A model generated the notes under the pieces. It worked only from the letters and a program-made list of their open reading frames with translations, had not been told where the DNA came from and did no database searches. A stretch of DNA of 64,000 nucleotides from an uncultured Sutterella sp. (GTDB lineage Bacteria; Pseudomonadota; Gammaproteobacteria; Burkholderiales; Burkholderiaceae_F), in NCBI GenBank assembly GCA_900542805.1, contig UQOW01000007.1:13753-77752 (forward strand), in the 5' to 3' direction. Of the stretch, positions 1 through 9,193 are shown one piece after another. The position numbers and the translations under genes are program-made. Position 1 is the stretch's first letter. Every line of letters starts with the position of its first letter.

Positions 1-3000
1 TTACACCCGAAGTATGAGACAGGATGCTCTCTCGGTGTTTTGCTGAGGCGCATTTTTAGGAGCGGTAATAGGACATCACGAGCCAAGGTGGATTTTCCGG
101 AGCCGGAAACGCCTGTGAGTGCCACGAGTTTTCCGAGCGGAATATTAACGGTGACATTTTTCAGATTGTGCTTTACTGCTCCGCTAATTTGCATAAACAC
201 ATCGCTCTTTCGAATCGGGTGACGCACTTTTCCCGAATGCGGCATCGGATTTTTCAGGCATTGCCCCGTAATACTTTCCGGGGTGGCCGTGATATCGGCC
301 AGTGTCCCTTCGCAGACAAGAGCCCCGCCCATACTACCTGCTCCCGGACCGATATCGACGATGTGTTCGGCATGTCGAATCATGTCCTCGTCGTGTTCGA
401 CGACAATGACGGTATTCCCCTTGTTTTTTAAGGCAATCAGTCCGTCGATTAAGCGGGCGTTGTCGCGAGCGTGGAGCCCGATGGTCGGCTCGTCTAACAC
501 GTAACAGACCCCCTGAAGGCTGTTTCCGATTTGGGAGGCCAAGCGGATGCGCTGAGCTTCACCGCCCGATAGTGTCGGGGCTCCGCGATTCAGCGACAGA
601 TACCCGAGTCCGACTTCGTGCAGAAAACGAAGGCGCGTGAGGACTTCTTGAACGGCGCCTTGTCCGATGGCTTTTTCGCGGCCGGCAAGACGCATCCGGG
701 AAAAGAACGTTAAGCAATCGTCGACGCTCATCGAGCAGATTTGGCCGATGTTGTGTCCCCGGAAAACAAAGGACAGAGCGGTTTTGTTAAGGCGCAGTCC
801 CTGGCAAGTCGGGCAGGGCTCTTCGTGACCGTTGAACTGTCCGGTTCCTGCACAGGTCGGGCACCAGCCTATGGGGCTGTTGTAGGAAAAAAGTCGCGGA
901 TCAGGTTCGGGAATTTCAATCAAACAATCCGGACACATGCGCTTGGTTGTTAAATGCCGGGTTCCGGCACAGGATTCTTCAATCCCGCCGTCGGCGTAGC
1001 GCCCCCATCGGACGGACACCAATCCTTTCCCGTAAAGAAAAGCACGGGAAAGGGCGCGGCGTAGTAGCGATTCGTTTTCTGGGGTGGCAATCAGGGTTTG
1101 GATGGCAAGGTCCACTGACGCATTGTCAGAAAAACTGAGCCGGTCAAAATTTTGTATGTCCGCCCATGTCCCGTCGTAGCAGAAACGGGAGCCTCCCGCC
1201 TCTCGTATGAGTTTTTTCATCGTCGATGGATAAGCCGGTTTTTCCGGACTCGACAGGGAGATGGTCAGAGAAACGCGATGTCCTTTGTAGGTATTAAGGA
1301 TTTCCCGACAAATCGCTTCTTCGGTTTCCTTTATGACGGCTTCACCGCATTTCGGGCAATGCGGCGTACCGAGTTTGGTGAAAAGAAGGCGCAGATAGGG
1401 ATGAATTCCGGTCATCGTGCCGACGGTCGACTTCAGGCCGCCGCGACTCGTGCGCTGTTCGATGGCTACGGTCGGGGCAATCCCGATAATCTGCTCGACA
1501 TCGGGTTTGGTGGGCGGCTGCACGAGGGAGCGTGCATAGGCGTTTAAGCTTTCCAGGTACCGGCGCTGTCCTTCGGAGAAAATAATGCCGAAGGCCAGAG
1601 TGGATTTTCCGGAACCGGAAACGCCCGTGACGACCGTCAGTTTTTTCTTCGGAATAACGACATTTAAATCTTTGAGATTGTGTTCGCGAGCCCCGAAAAT
1701 GCCCATGTCGCCGGATTTAGCTTTTCGCCAAACCGATTGCAGGGAGCGCCCCATGGCCGGCGGGGCTACAACACGACTCGTGGTGACGGATAGGTCGGCC
1801 ATTGAAGCGCTCGGATCTTGAAATGCTTTTCGGTAGGCAGCAAGGGCCTTAGCCGTGTAGGTTGTTTTACGCGTGAGTCCGTCTGGGGTTCCGGCGGCAA
1901 CGAGTTGTCCGCCCTTATCTCCGCCGTCCGGACCCAAATCGATAACCCAGTCACTGGCGTTGATGACATCCAAATTGTGTTCAATCAGGATGACGGTTGC
2001 GCCGCCATCGACAAGACGGCGTAAGGACGAAAGGAGTTTGGTGATGTCATCGAAATGCAGTCCCGTTGTTGGTTCATCGAGAACGAAAACGTGGCCGGCC
2101 ACCGATCGGAGTGAATTGGCTCCGGCCAAGGTCTCGGCAAGCTTTAGACGCTGCGACTCGCCGCCCGAAAGCGTCGGGAGCGGTTGTCCGAGTCGGATGT
2201 AATCCAGACCGACGTCTTTTAGGGCGTTGAGACGGTTACAGATGTCTCGGTGATTCTTAAAGTACTCCAAGGCCTGTGAGACGGTCATATCCAAGACATC
2301 GGCAATCGATACGTCGTGTTGACCGTCCAGGTTAATGGTTACCTCTAGAACTTCCGGACGGTAGCGTTTCCCGTTGCAGTTCGGACACTTCAGATAAAGG
2401 TCGCTTAAAAACTGCATTTCGACGTGCTCGAATCCCGTGCCCTGACAGGTCGGACATTGTCCGAGTGCGGAGTTAAAACTAAAGTAGCCGGCGCTGTAAT
2501 TGTTAGCACGCGCTTTCGGGGTGGCTGCAAAAATCTTTCGAATGGTGTCGAAGGCATCGATATAAAGGACCGGAGTCGACCGCTTCGTGGCCGAAACGGC
2601 ACTCTGATTGATTAAGTGAATGTCTCGGAGGTTTTCGCATCCGAAAACTTTCGCATCGGGAACGGAGGAAACGACCTTCCCGAAATGCCGTTGCAAGAGA
2701 GGCACGAGGGTATCGATGATGAGCGAGGATTTTCCCGATCCGGAAACCCCGGTGACGGTTGTCAGGTGGCCGATAGGAAAACGAACCGTGACGTTGCGTA
2801 GGTTGTGCTCGCAGGCATCGGCCACTTCAAGCCACCGAGTTTGAGTGGTCGGAGTTTGACGCGTCAGCTCGGCATCGGGACGCCGCCGTCCGCTCAAATA
2901 TGCTCCCGTGAGCGTGTCGGAATGACAGAGTCCTTCCGGTGTCCCGTCAAAGACGATTTGACCGCCTTTTTCACCGGACCCCGGTCCCATATCGATGATG

Positions 3001-4733
3001 CGGTCGGCAGCGAGCATCACTTGCGGATCGTGTTCGACGACAACGAGGGTGTTGCCGGCATCGCGAAGACGTCGCAAGATTCCGTTGACACGGTCCATGT
3101 CGCGCGGATGTAAGCCGACTGACGGCTCGTCGAGAACAAAGAGCGTGTCGACAAGGTTCGTTCCGAGGGCTGTGGTTAGGTTGACGCGTTGCACTTCACC
3201 GCCTGAGAGCGTGCGGCTTTGTCGATCGAGCGTGAGATATCCGACACCGACATCCGTTAGATAATTGAGGCGAGTTAATGCCTGTTCGAGCACAAGACGC
3301 CCCGGTTCATCGAGGACTTCTTCCCGAATAACTTGCAAGAAGGCAATGAGCGACGTAATCGGCAGGAGCATCAAGTCGTGTAGTGTCAGTCCGGGAATCG
3401 AATCGATGACCTTGCGGATTCCCGGAGCATCGTTCGGGATAAATCGTGAGCGACCGGCAAGAGCGACATCGGCTGCGGCTCGGCTTCCGATACGCCACAA
3501 GAGGGCATCGGGTTTTAGACGGGCACCTCCGCAGGACGGACACGTGATATAGGTCCGATAGTGCATCAAAAGCATGCGGGCCGTAAAGGTGTACTTAGCT
3601 TTATCCGCAATATAAGCAAAAAAACGCCGGATTCCGTACCACAGATGTCGGTTTCCCGAGCGCCAGTTTGCGTCACCGTTCCAAACCCAGTGTTTTTGCT
3701 CTTCGGTCAGATGGCAATACGGAATATCCGTCGGAATGCCGGCTCTTTGAGCGCAGTCCATCAGTTCGTCATAGCAATCTGCGTAAGCGCTGCCTTTCCC
3801 CCAAGGTTTGATGCAGCGTTCGCTTAGGGTTTTGTTCGCATCGGGAATCACGAGAGCTTCGTCGATATCGATGGTGCGCCCGAATCCGTGGCACACGGGG
3901 CAAGCCCCGAGCGGCGAGTTAAAGCTGAAGGTCGAATTCGTTGCATCAGCATAGGCAATGTCGCAGGCAGCGCACTTAAGGCCTTCGGCATACGGCCAAA
4001 GCGCTTCTTGACCGTCGTCGCTAAGGACGTGGACGAGAAACTTTCCGGCAAACGCGCCTTTGCCGCTTTTAAGAGCTGTCTGCACGGCTTCGAGGCCGCG
4101 AGAAAGATCGGTTTTGGAGACACGGAATCGATCGGCCACGACGGAAAGAATCGTCCCGTCGGGTGTTTTGCGCTCGGCGTGGATTCGTGTAAAGCCTCGG
4201 GCAGCAAGACCGTTAACGGCAAGCTCGCAGTCAAAATCTTTCGGGATCAGAACGTCAAATGTGATGACAAGCCGAGGGTCGGAAGCCGCGGTTGCCCGGG
4301 AGCAAATGTCCGCCCACATGTCCATCGGCGTCATGCGACGCACGGGTTGTCCGCACTGTTTGCAAAATAGGTGAGCTTCCTTTTCAAACAGAAGCTTGAG
4401 GTAATCATTCAGTTCTGTCATCGTCCCGACGGTCGAGCGCGACGTACGGATACTGTTACTTTGATTGATGGCAATCGCAGGCGGAACGCCTTCAATGCTG
4501 TCGACATCGGGCTTGTCACACTTGTCGAGGAATTGACGCGCGTAGGAACTAAACGTTTCCACATACAGGCGTTGTCCTTCGCTATAAAGCGTGTCGAAGG
4601 CAAGAGAACTCTTGCCCGATCCGGAAGGTCCGGTAATGACGGTCCACGTATTCGTCTTAATGTCCAGATTAATATTTTTTAAATTGTTTTGTCTGGCACC
4701 GCGAATGCGGATTTTTTCAGAAACTTTTGTCAT
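1..4733 (-). CDS. uvrA: Tandem-fused (double) UvrA excinuclease subunit A, 3' end outside window
   Basis: DNA damage recognition ATPase of UvrABC nucleotide excision repair. One open frame runs from ATG at 4733 through position 1 without a stop, so at least 1577 residues are present; a normal UvrA is about 940. Four Walker A motifs (GxSGSGKS) lie in this single frame, with the Lys near residues 41, 668, 1043 and 1547, and LSGGE signatures near 508, 854 and 1384. Cys-x2-Cys zinc modules (CAAC/CPVC near 253-275, CPTC/CPNC in the second cassette, CPDC/CPTC near 1262-1290) repeat as expected for two UvrA units. The second unit is compact: about 95 residues separate its first zinc module from LSGGE, against about 233 in the first unit. 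The start lies 3 nt beyond the apaH stop, suggesting co-transcription. The last cassette is cut by the window edge. Fused double UvrA proteins occur in some proteobacteria as far as I recall; the reading here comes directly from the frame. Confidence 0.9.
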   Translation of the reverse strand, partial: MTKVSEKIRIRGARQNNLKNINLDIKTNTWTVITGPSGSGKSSLAFDTLYSEGQRLYVETFSSYARQFLDKCDKPDVDSIEGVPPAIAINQSNSIRTSRSTVGTMTELNDYLKLLFEKEAHLFCKQCGQPVRRMTPMDMWADICSRATAASDPRLVITFDVLIPKDFDCELAVNGLAARGFTRIHAERKTPDGTILSVVADRFRVSKTDLSRGLEAVQTALKSGKGAFAGKFLVHVLSDDGQEALWPYAEGLKCAACDIAYADATNSTFSFNSPLGACPVCHGFGRTIDIDEALVIPDANKTLSERCIKPWGKGSAYADCYDELMDCAQRAGIPTDIPYCHLTEEQKHWVWNGDANWRSGNRHLWYGIRRFFAYIADKAKYTFTARMLLMHYRTYITCPSCGGARLKPDALLWRIGSRAAADVALAGRSRFIPNDAPGIRKVIDSIPGLTLHDLMLLPITSLIAFLQVIREEVLDEPGRLVLEQALTRLNYLTDVGVGYLTLDRQSRTLSGGEVQRVNLTTALGTNLVDTLFVLDEPSVGLHPRDMDRVNGILRRLRDAGNTLVVVEHDPQVMLAADRIIDMGPGSGEKGGQIVFDGTPEGLCHSDTLTGAYLSGRRRPDAELTRQTPTTQTRWLEVADACEHNLRNVTVRFPIGHLTTVTGVSGSGKSSLIIDTLVPLLQRHFGKVVSSVPDAKVFGCENLRDIHLINQSAVSATKRSTPVLYIDAFDTIRKIFAATPKARANNYSAGYFSFNSALGQCPTCQGTGFEHVEMQFLSDLYLKCPNCNGKRYRPEVLEVTINLDGQHDVSIADVLDMTVSQALEYFKNHRDICNRLNALKDVGLDYIRLGQPLPTLSGGESQRLKLAETLAGANSLRSVAGHVFVLDEPTTGLHFDDITKLLSSLRRLVDGGATVILIEHNLDVINASDWVIDLGPDGGDKGGQLVAAGTPDGLTRKTTYTAKALAAYRKAFQDPSASMADLSVTTSRVVAPPAMGRSLQSVWRKAKSGDMGIFGAREHNLKDLNVVIPKKKLTVVTGVSGSGKSTLAFGIIFSEGQRRYLESLNAYARSLVQPPTKPDVEQIIGIAPTVAIEQRTSRGGLKSTVGTMTGIHPYLRLLFTKLGTPHCPKCGEAVIKETEEAICREILNTYKGHRVSLTISLSSPEKPAYPSTMKKLIREAGGSRFCYDGTWADIQNFDRLSFSDNASVDLAIQTLIATPENESLLRRALSRAFLYGKGLVSVRWGRYADGGIEESCAGTRHLTTKRMCPDCLIEIPEPDPRLFSYNSPIGWCPTCAGTGQFNGHEEPCPTCQGLRLNKTALSFVFRGHNIGQICSMSVDDCLTFFSRMRLAGREKAIGQGAVQEVLTRLRFLHEVGLGYLSLNRGAPTLSGGEAQRIRLASQIGNSLQGVCYVLDEPTIGLHARDNARLIDGLIALKNKGNTVIVVEHDEDMIRHAEHIVDIGPGAGSMGGALVCEGTLADITATPESITGQCLKNPMPHSGKVRHPIRKSDVFMQISGAVKHNLKNVTVNIPLGKLVALTGVSGSGKSTLARDVLLPLLKMRLSKTPREHPVSYFGC

Positions 4734-4736
4734 GAA

Positions 4737-5555
4737 TCAGCAACCGGGTTTGGCCCAGCACGGGCAGGGTTCTTGAAATAAACGCCTGTCGCTTAGGCGC
4801 AAAGCGGAAAGAGCGCCTCCCCACAGACACCCCGTGTCAACGGCAATCGTGCGGGGACGAATCACGAGTCCGAGCATGGACCAGTGCCCGAAACAGATGG
4901 TCTTTTGAACAAGCCGAGGAAACTCGAACCAGGGACGGTATCCAGCAGGCATCTTCGCAATGCCTTCGCGAATCGAGTAGTCCGGAGTACCGTCGGACTT
5001 TAAAAATCGCATGCGCGTAAGTCCATTCAAAATACCGCGAAGACGCGCGTCTCCCGTGAGGTCGTCACGGAAAACGTCGGCGCCGTACATATTTTCCAGA
5101 GCTTGTTTCCAGGTGTCGGAGCGTAATTTTTCTTGCACTTCCGAAGATAATGATCGTGTTTTTTCCAGTGACCATTCCGGCGGAATTCCGGCGTGTACGA
5201 AAACCGTGTTTTGTGTTTCGATAAGAAGCGGTCTTGCTCGCAACCAGTCAATGAGTTCGTCACGGTCGGGCGCGGTCAGGATGTCATTTAAGGTATCTTT
5301 TTTGGGGCAAGGCTTTCCTGTGGCAACCAAGGCCAAAAGGTGCAAATCGTGGTTTCCGAGAATCGATTGCGCACGTCCGGAATCGCACAGGCTCTTGACG
5401 CAGCGTAGCGTCAAGAGCGACTGAGGTCCTCGGTTGACCAAATCGCCGAGGAAAACTAAGGACGCGTCTTCGGGAAGTTGTTCCAGAAGACCGGTAAGAC
5501 TTTCGAAGCAGCCTTGTAGGTCGCCGATAGCAATACACTGGGTTTGAGAAAGCAT
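4737..5555 (-). CDS. apaH: Bis(5'-nucleosyl)-tetraphosphatase, symmetrical (ApaH)
   Basis: Hydrolyses diadenosine tetraphosphate (Ap4A) to two ADP, limiting alarmone or cap-like dinucleotides. The 272-residue length fits the family. Metallophosphatase motifs appear in order: GDLQG near residue 12, GDLVNRG near 37 and GNHD near 68, followed by the HAG segment and a C-terminal DTGCLWG region typical of ApaH. It is the first gene of a minus-strand pair; its TGA is 3 nt before the uvrA ATG. No strong ribosome-binding site is visible before the ATG. In enterobacteria apaH sits with rsmA/apaG, so the link to uvrA is a local arrangement. Confidence 0.9.
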   Translation of the reverse strand: MLSQTQCIAIGDLQGCFESLTGLLEQLPEDASLVFLGDLVNRGPQSLLTLRCVKSLCDSGRAQSILGNHDLHLLALVATGKPCPKKDTLNDILTAPDRDELIDWLRARPLLIETQNTVFVHAGIPPEWSLEKTRSLSSEVQEKLRSDTWKQALENMYGADVFRDDLTGDARLRGILNGLTRMRFLKSDGTPDYSIREGIAKMPAGYRPWFEFPRLVQKTICFGHWSMLGLVIRPRTIAVDTGCLWGGALSALRLSDRRLFQEPCPCWAKPGC

Positions 5556-5744
5556 CGCAAAAAACCAAGGAAAGGCAGGCCATAAGCCTGCCGAGGATTA
5601 AGCGGACAATGGTAAACTCAGTCCGATAGGTTCCTGAAAAGCGGTCTCGGAAAAAAGATGTATTCGAAAAAATGCGGTGAATTTTTCCGAAAGCCAAAGA
5701 ATCATTTTATCTGAGTTGCATCGATTTGACAGGGGGAAGTTCTT

Positions 5745-6584
5745 GTGAAAATAGTTCGCAAAGTTGTGTTCCCGGTCGCCGGCCTCGGCACCCGTTTTTT
5801 GCCGGCTACAAAAGCCATGCCCAAGGAAATGCTTCCTGTCGTCGACAAGCCTTTGATTCAGTACGCGGTCGAAGAAGCTGTCAGAGCCGGTGTCACGGAG
5901 ATGATTTTTATCACGGGTAAAACAAAGCGGTCGATTGAAGATCACTTTGATCACAATGCGGAACTTGAGTGGGAGCTCGAGCAAAAGGGTAAGGCCGAAC
6001 TTCTTGAGATTGTCCGGAGCATTGCGCCCTCGAACGTGCACTTCGTTTATACGCGGCAACCCGACCCGTTAGGCCTCGGTCATGCGGTTTTATGTGCGGA
6101 ATCTGTGGTCGGGGACGAACCCTTCGGTGTGATTCTGGCCGATGATTTAATTGATGCCGAGTCGCCGGTCATCGGCCAATTGATTGAGGCGCGTGAAAAC
6201 GTCGGAGGAGGCAACATTTTGGCCGTTCGTAATGTGAAGCGTTCCGATACCAATAAGTACGGTATCGTCGGCGTCGATGACGAGCGGGCAACGACAAGTC
6301 GCGTGGGTGTAATGGTTGAAAAGCCGGATCCGGAAAAAACACCGTCGACGTTAGCGGTCATCGGACGCTATGTGCTCGAGCCTGAGATTTTTAAAGTGCT
6401 TAAAAGCGTACAAAAAGGTGCGGGCGGAGAAATCCAACTGACCGATGCCATTGCCGCGATGCTAGGGGGACATAAAACGTATGCCCATCGCTTTGACGGG
6501 TTGCGTTTTGACTGCGGTGACAAGCAGGGCTTCTTAGACGCGACGGTGCACTTTGCGCGCCGCGCCGGGTATACGATTCGTTAG
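5745..6584 (+). CDS. galU: UTP--glucose-1-phosphate uridylyltransferase
   Basis: Makes UDP-glucose from UTP and glucose-1-phosphate for LPS core and other glycans; cytoplasmic. The nucleotidyltransferase signature GLGTRFLPATKAMPKEMLP begins near residue 13, followed by VDKP and the conserved Gln-Tyr-x-x-Glu-Glu stretch. The length of 279 residues matches bacterial GalU. The start is GTG at 5745, chosen because a strong AGGGGGAAG ribosome-binding site lies 5 nt upstream and the homologous sequence begins there. It converges on rfaE2 with only 4 nt between stop codons, so the two genes have opposite transcripts that must terminate inside each other. Confidence 0.95.
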   Translation: MKIVRKVVFPVAGLGTRFLPATKAMPKEMLPVVDKPLIQYAVEEAVRAGVTEMIFITGKTKRSIEDHFDHNAELEWELEQKGKAELLEIVRSIAPSNVHFVYTRQPDPLGLGHAVLCAESVVGDEPFGVILADDLIDAESPVIGQLIEARENVGGGNILAVRNVKRSDTNKYGIVGVDDERATTSRVGVMVEKPDPEKTPSTLAVIGRYVLEPEIFKVLKSVQKGAGGEIQLTDAIAAMLGGHKTYAHRFDGLRFDCGDKQGFLDATVHFARRAGYTIR

Positions 6585-6588
6585 ATTG

Positions 6589-7080
6589 TCAGCTGCGGAT
6601 TTTTTTCAGCAAGGCTGTCGTCGAGTGATTAAATTCAAAGGCGACGGTGACGGTCTTGGCGCCCCAGGTTGCCGCAAGGCGAGCTTCGGGCAAATCTTCA
6701 ATTCGATAGTCGCCGCCCTTGACGTAGATATCCGGTCGCGCACGGTCGATGACCTTAAGCGGCACTTTCTCATCGAAAATCACCACCAAGTCCACGCTCT
6801 GTAACGCAGCTAAGACAGCAGCTCTATCCGCTTGCGTATTAATCGGCCTGTCAGGGCCTTTGCCGAGCAAGCGCACCGAAGCATCGGAATTGACGGCCAC
6901 GATAAGACTCTTGCCGAGGGCGCGGGCTTGTGCCAGATATGTCACGTGTCCGCGGTGCAAAACATCGAAAACACCGTTAGTCATCACAATCGGGTGCGGC
7001 AATGCACCGGCGCGCTCTTTTAAGTCCTCGTAGGAGACGATTTTGTTTTCAAATGACGGGGCAGGGAGATGTTTTGCCAT
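6589..7080 (-). CDS. rfaE2: D-glycero-beta-D-manno-heptose 1-phosphate adenylyltransferase
   Basis: Transfers AMP to heptose-1-phosphate to give ADP-heptose, the LPS inner core precursor. At 163 residues it is only the cytidylyltransferase-like half of the bifunctional HldE; the kinase half (rfaE1) is not attached or nearby, as usual in betaproteobacteria. Evidence is the nucleotide-binding segment TNGVFDVLHRGHVTYL (HxGH near residue 43), the SDASVRxLGKGPxRPIN block and KGGDY. The N-terminal extension of about 20 residues is normal for this group. Confidence 0.93.
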   Translation of the reverse strand: MAKHLPAPSFENKIVSYEDLKERAGALPHPIVMTNGVFDVLHRGHVTYLAQARALGKSLIVAVNSDASVRLLGKGPDRPINTQADRAAVLAALQSVDLVVIFDEKVPLKVIDRARPDIYVKGGDYRIEDLPEARLAATWGAKTVTVAFEFNHSTTALLKKIRS

Positions 7081-7298
7081 GGCGAATCCTTTTTTGCGCC
7101 ATTGTAACGAGACAGCATCGAATCAGCTGTGTGGAATCTTAAGGGAGCAGGTCATGCTCATGGCGACCGAACTCGGAAAGACAATCCAAGCACACATAGA
7201 TGCAACGGGGGATGAGCGTTGCACGAGTCATTGCGCAATCTTTCCGAGACGGGACAGGAGCCTTTGTCACAGGAAAAGTATTTTTTTAGTTGTCGGTC

Positions 7299-7327
7299 TT
7301 GATTTTTTCAAATCGACGCTTTATAGT
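7299..7327 (+). promoter_or_regulatory. Sigma-70 promoter of the tRNA-Ala/tRNA-Glu unit
   Basis: TTGATT at 7299-7304 and TATAGT at 7322-7327 are separated by exactly 17 nt, placing the start about 8 nt before the mature 5' end of tRNA-Ala. The region between rfaE2 and this promoter (7081-7298) has no other feature I can support. Confidence 0.7.
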
Positions 7328-7341
7328 TCCGATTCCTTTTT

Positions 7342-7417
<76 letters not shown>

Positions 7418-7425
7418 AATTTAAG

Positions 7426-7501
7426 GTCCCTATCGTCTAGAGGCCTAGGACACAACCCTTTCACGGTTGGTACAGCGGTTCGAATCCGCTTAGGGACGCC
7501 A
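7426..7501 (+). tRNA. tRNA-Glu (anticodon TTC)
   Basis: A 76-nt cloverleaf with encoded CCA, 8 nt after tRNA-Ala. The acceptor stem GTCCCTA/TAGGGAC is perfect; the anticodon stem CAACC/GGTTG encloses CTTTCAC, giving TTC. The discriminator base is G, as in bacterial tRNA-Glu. Confidence 0.97.
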
Positions 7502-7510
7502 ACGTTGAAG

Positions 7511-7544
7511 AAACCGGAGCCTGAAAAAGTCTTCGGTTTTTTTT
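7511..7544 (+). terminator. Rho-independent terminator of the tRNA unit
   Basis: AAACCGGAG (7511-7519) pairs with CTTCGGTTT (7531-7539) around an 11-nt loop and runs into eight T residues. It sits 10 nt after the tRNA-Glu 3' end. Confidence 0.85.
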
Positions 7545-7700
7545 CGACGTTGACAGGCTCGTGCAGCCGAGCCGAACCTGCTTCCTTTTTCTTGACGGCT
7601 GTTCCTTCGACGATGCCTGACGGAAAAGGCGCAGGGCTTACCTCGGAGCGTTGTGCCTTTAGAGAGAATAGTTTCTCGTTACCTATGCAAAGGAAACGTC

Positions 7701-8291
7701 ATGGACAATTCGTCTTTTGATCGATTTAATGACAAACCGCCGCGTCGAGACCGTCGTGATCGGGACTTTTCCCGCTCGGACCGTCGGGATGATCGTTTCG
7801 GCTCCAAGCCGTACCGTCCCTACGCGGAAGATCGTTTTTCCGACCGCGGTGACCGTTTCGGGGGCTCGCGCGACCGATTTGATGACCGTCGCGGCGGATA
7901 CCGAGACGCCAATCAGGATGACCGCCGTCACGGGTACAGTGATTCGAAAGGACGTTTTTCCCGTTCGCCGCGTCGCGACTTTTCCGGTCAGTCCGGTCCG
8001 CGTGCGCGCGCTTTTGATCGGCGTCGCTATATTGACCACGCTGCTTTCGTGAAGACGGCGACCGTGCGGTTGGATCCCGATGTCGCAGAATTTTTCCATT
8101 CGACAAAAGCTGTGAACGAAGCACTTCGCGGCATTCTTGCTTTAACAAAACTTGTAAGTTCCGAAAAGGCACCGGGGCCGCAAGAGGACCGCTTCGAAGA
8201 AGGGGAACAAGAGGCGCCAACCGAAAGCGCGATGCCTGAGGAAAAAAGCGACGAGACGGTCACTGAGATGCAGGCTCTCGATACGCCGTAA
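7701..8291 (+). CDS. Arg/Asp-rich low-complexity protein of unknown function
   Basis: I do not recognise this 196-residue protein. Residues 1 to about 110 are low complexity, built of RDRR, DRFG, DDR and RGG-like runs, so strongly charged and probably disordered, as in some RNA-binding tails. Residues about 115-150 look folded: TVRLDPDVAEFF followed by AVNEALRGIL, which recalls the ribbon-helix-helix-like end of BrnA/DUF4415 antitoxins (RLDxDVxxWF...NxxLR); this is only a resemblance. The last 45 residues are acidic. Start: ATG at 7701 has AAAGGAAA upstream, whereas an in-frame start at 7653 has no such site. It lies alone between the tRNAs and rplU. Confidence 0.7.
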   Translation: MDNSSFDRFNDKPPRRDRRDRDFSRSDRRDDRFGSKPYRPYAEDRFSDRGDRFGGSRDRFDDRRGGYRDANQDDRRHGYSDSKGRFSRSPRRDFSGQSGPRARAFDRRRYIDHAAFVKTATVRLDPDVAEFFHSTKAVNEALRGILALTKLVSSEKAPGPQEDRFEEGEQEAPTESAMPEEKSDETVTEMQALDTP

Positions 8292-8403
8292 CGTCGGTCA
8301 CAAGCCTTGGTGGGCACGACTCAATCCCGATCAAGGCCTCGTGTCGAAGCGTTAAGTAAAGACGCAATCATTCGTTTTGTGTTGTTTTCGTTTAAGTTTT
8401 TAA

Positions 8404-8432
8404 TTGACAACACGTCGGGTGCGTGTCATAAT
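8404..8432 (+). promoter_or_regulatory. Sigma-70 promoter of rplU-rpmA
   Basis: A consensus TTGACA at 8404-8409 and CATAAT at 8427-8432 are 17 nt apart. The implied leader to rplU is about 110 nt, long enough for regulation, but I see no defined motif in it. Confidence 0.85.
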
Positions 8433-8549
8433 GCGCACCTTTCCACGCAAGTGAGAAACGCGCGGGCGTTATAAAACGACTGCATTTCTTAGAACAAAAA
8501 GGCTTCGTCAACCGGTTTTTCCGGGCGCGGGGCGATGCGAGGTATATAC

Positions 8550-8864
8550 ATGTACGCAATTATCAAGTCCGGCGGAAAGCAGTATCGCGTCTCTGTCGGA
8601 GAAAATTTGAAGGTCGAGACGATTGACGCCGACGTCGGTGCGCAGGTTGTCTTGGGCGAGGTTCTCGCCGTGAGCGATGATTCCGGTCTTAAGGTCGGAA
8701 CGCCGTTGGTGGCAGGGGCGCAAGTTGTCGCAACGGTCCTTTCTCACGGCCGGGCCGATAAGGTTCGGATTTTCAAGTTCCGTCGTCGTAAGCACTCGAT
8801 GAAGAGCGCCGGTCATCGTCAGAACTACACCGAGTTGAAGATTGACGAGATCAAGACGGCTTAA
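8550..8864 (+). CDS. rplU: 50S ribosomal protein L21
   Basis: Component of the large ribosomal subunit that binds 23S rRNA. The 104-residue product begins MYAIIKSGGKQYRV and carries the late FKFRRRKHSMKSxGHRQ block diagnostic of L21. The ATG at 8550 is used; a frame extension to 8535 adds five residues without homology. First gene of rplU-rpmA, driven by the promoter at 8404. Confidence 0.97.
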   Translation: MYAIIKSGGKQYRVSVGENLKVETIDADVGAQVVLGEVLAVSDDSGLKVGTPLVAGAQVVATVLSHGRADKVRIFKFRRRKHSMKSAGHRQNYTELKIDEIKTA

Positions 8865-8896
8865 TTCTTAAACGTCAGCTAAGAGGATAAGACAAA

Positions 8897-9160
8897 ATGG
8901 CACATAAGAAAGGTGGCGGTTCTACCCGCAACGGTCGCGATTCCCAGGCTCAGCGTTTGGGTGTCAAGGTTTTCGGCAACGCTATGGTGACTGCCGGTAA
9001 TATTATTGTTCGTCAGCGCGGCACGCAGTTCCATGCCGGTGACAACGTCGGCATGGGCCGTGATCATACGTTGTTCGCTAAGGTTGACGGAACGGTTGCT
9101 TTTGAAGTCAAAGGCAAACGCAATCATCAGTTTGTGAAGGTCGTTCCGGTCGCGGGTTAA
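8897..9160 (+). CDS. rpmA: 50S ribosomal protein L27
   Basis: Large-subunit protein whose N-terminal tail reaches the peptidyl transferase centre. The 87-residue sequence starts MAHKKGGGSTRNGRDS and contains RQRGTQFHAGxNVGxGRDHTL. There is no N-terminal cleavage extension of the Firmicutes type. An AGAGGATAAG ribosome-binding site precedes the ATG. A terminator follows 33 nt after the stop, separating it from obg. Confidence 0.97.
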   Translation: MAHKKGGGSTRNGRDSQAQRLGVKVFGNAMVTAGNIIVRQRGTQFHAGDNVGMGRDHTLFAKVDGTVAFEVKGKRNHQFVKVVPVAG

Positions 9161-9193
9161 TTTCCGCGCGACGATTTCTTCACAAATCAAAAG

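Noticed and set aside
3888..4370. Plus-strand ORFs across 40-4700 (for example 3888-4370)
   Set aside because: They lie antisense to the continuous UvrA frame and show no signal, motif or ribosome-binding site of their own.
1..4733. Two separate uvrA genes rather than one fusion
   Set aside because: The third and fourth Walker A motifs are in the same frame as the first two and no stop codon lies between the units.
5598..6059. Minus-strand ORF overlapping the galU start
   Set aside because: Antisense to a certain gene and without recognisable motifs.
6589..7080. Full HldE bifunctional enzyme
   Set aside because: Only 163 residues with the adenylyltransferase motifs; no kinase domain in or next to the frame.
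7683..8220. Minus-strand ORFs opposite the Arg/Asp-rich gene
   Set aside because: Low-complexity DNA opens several frames; only the plus frame has a ribosome-binding site and a folded-looking C-terminal segment.
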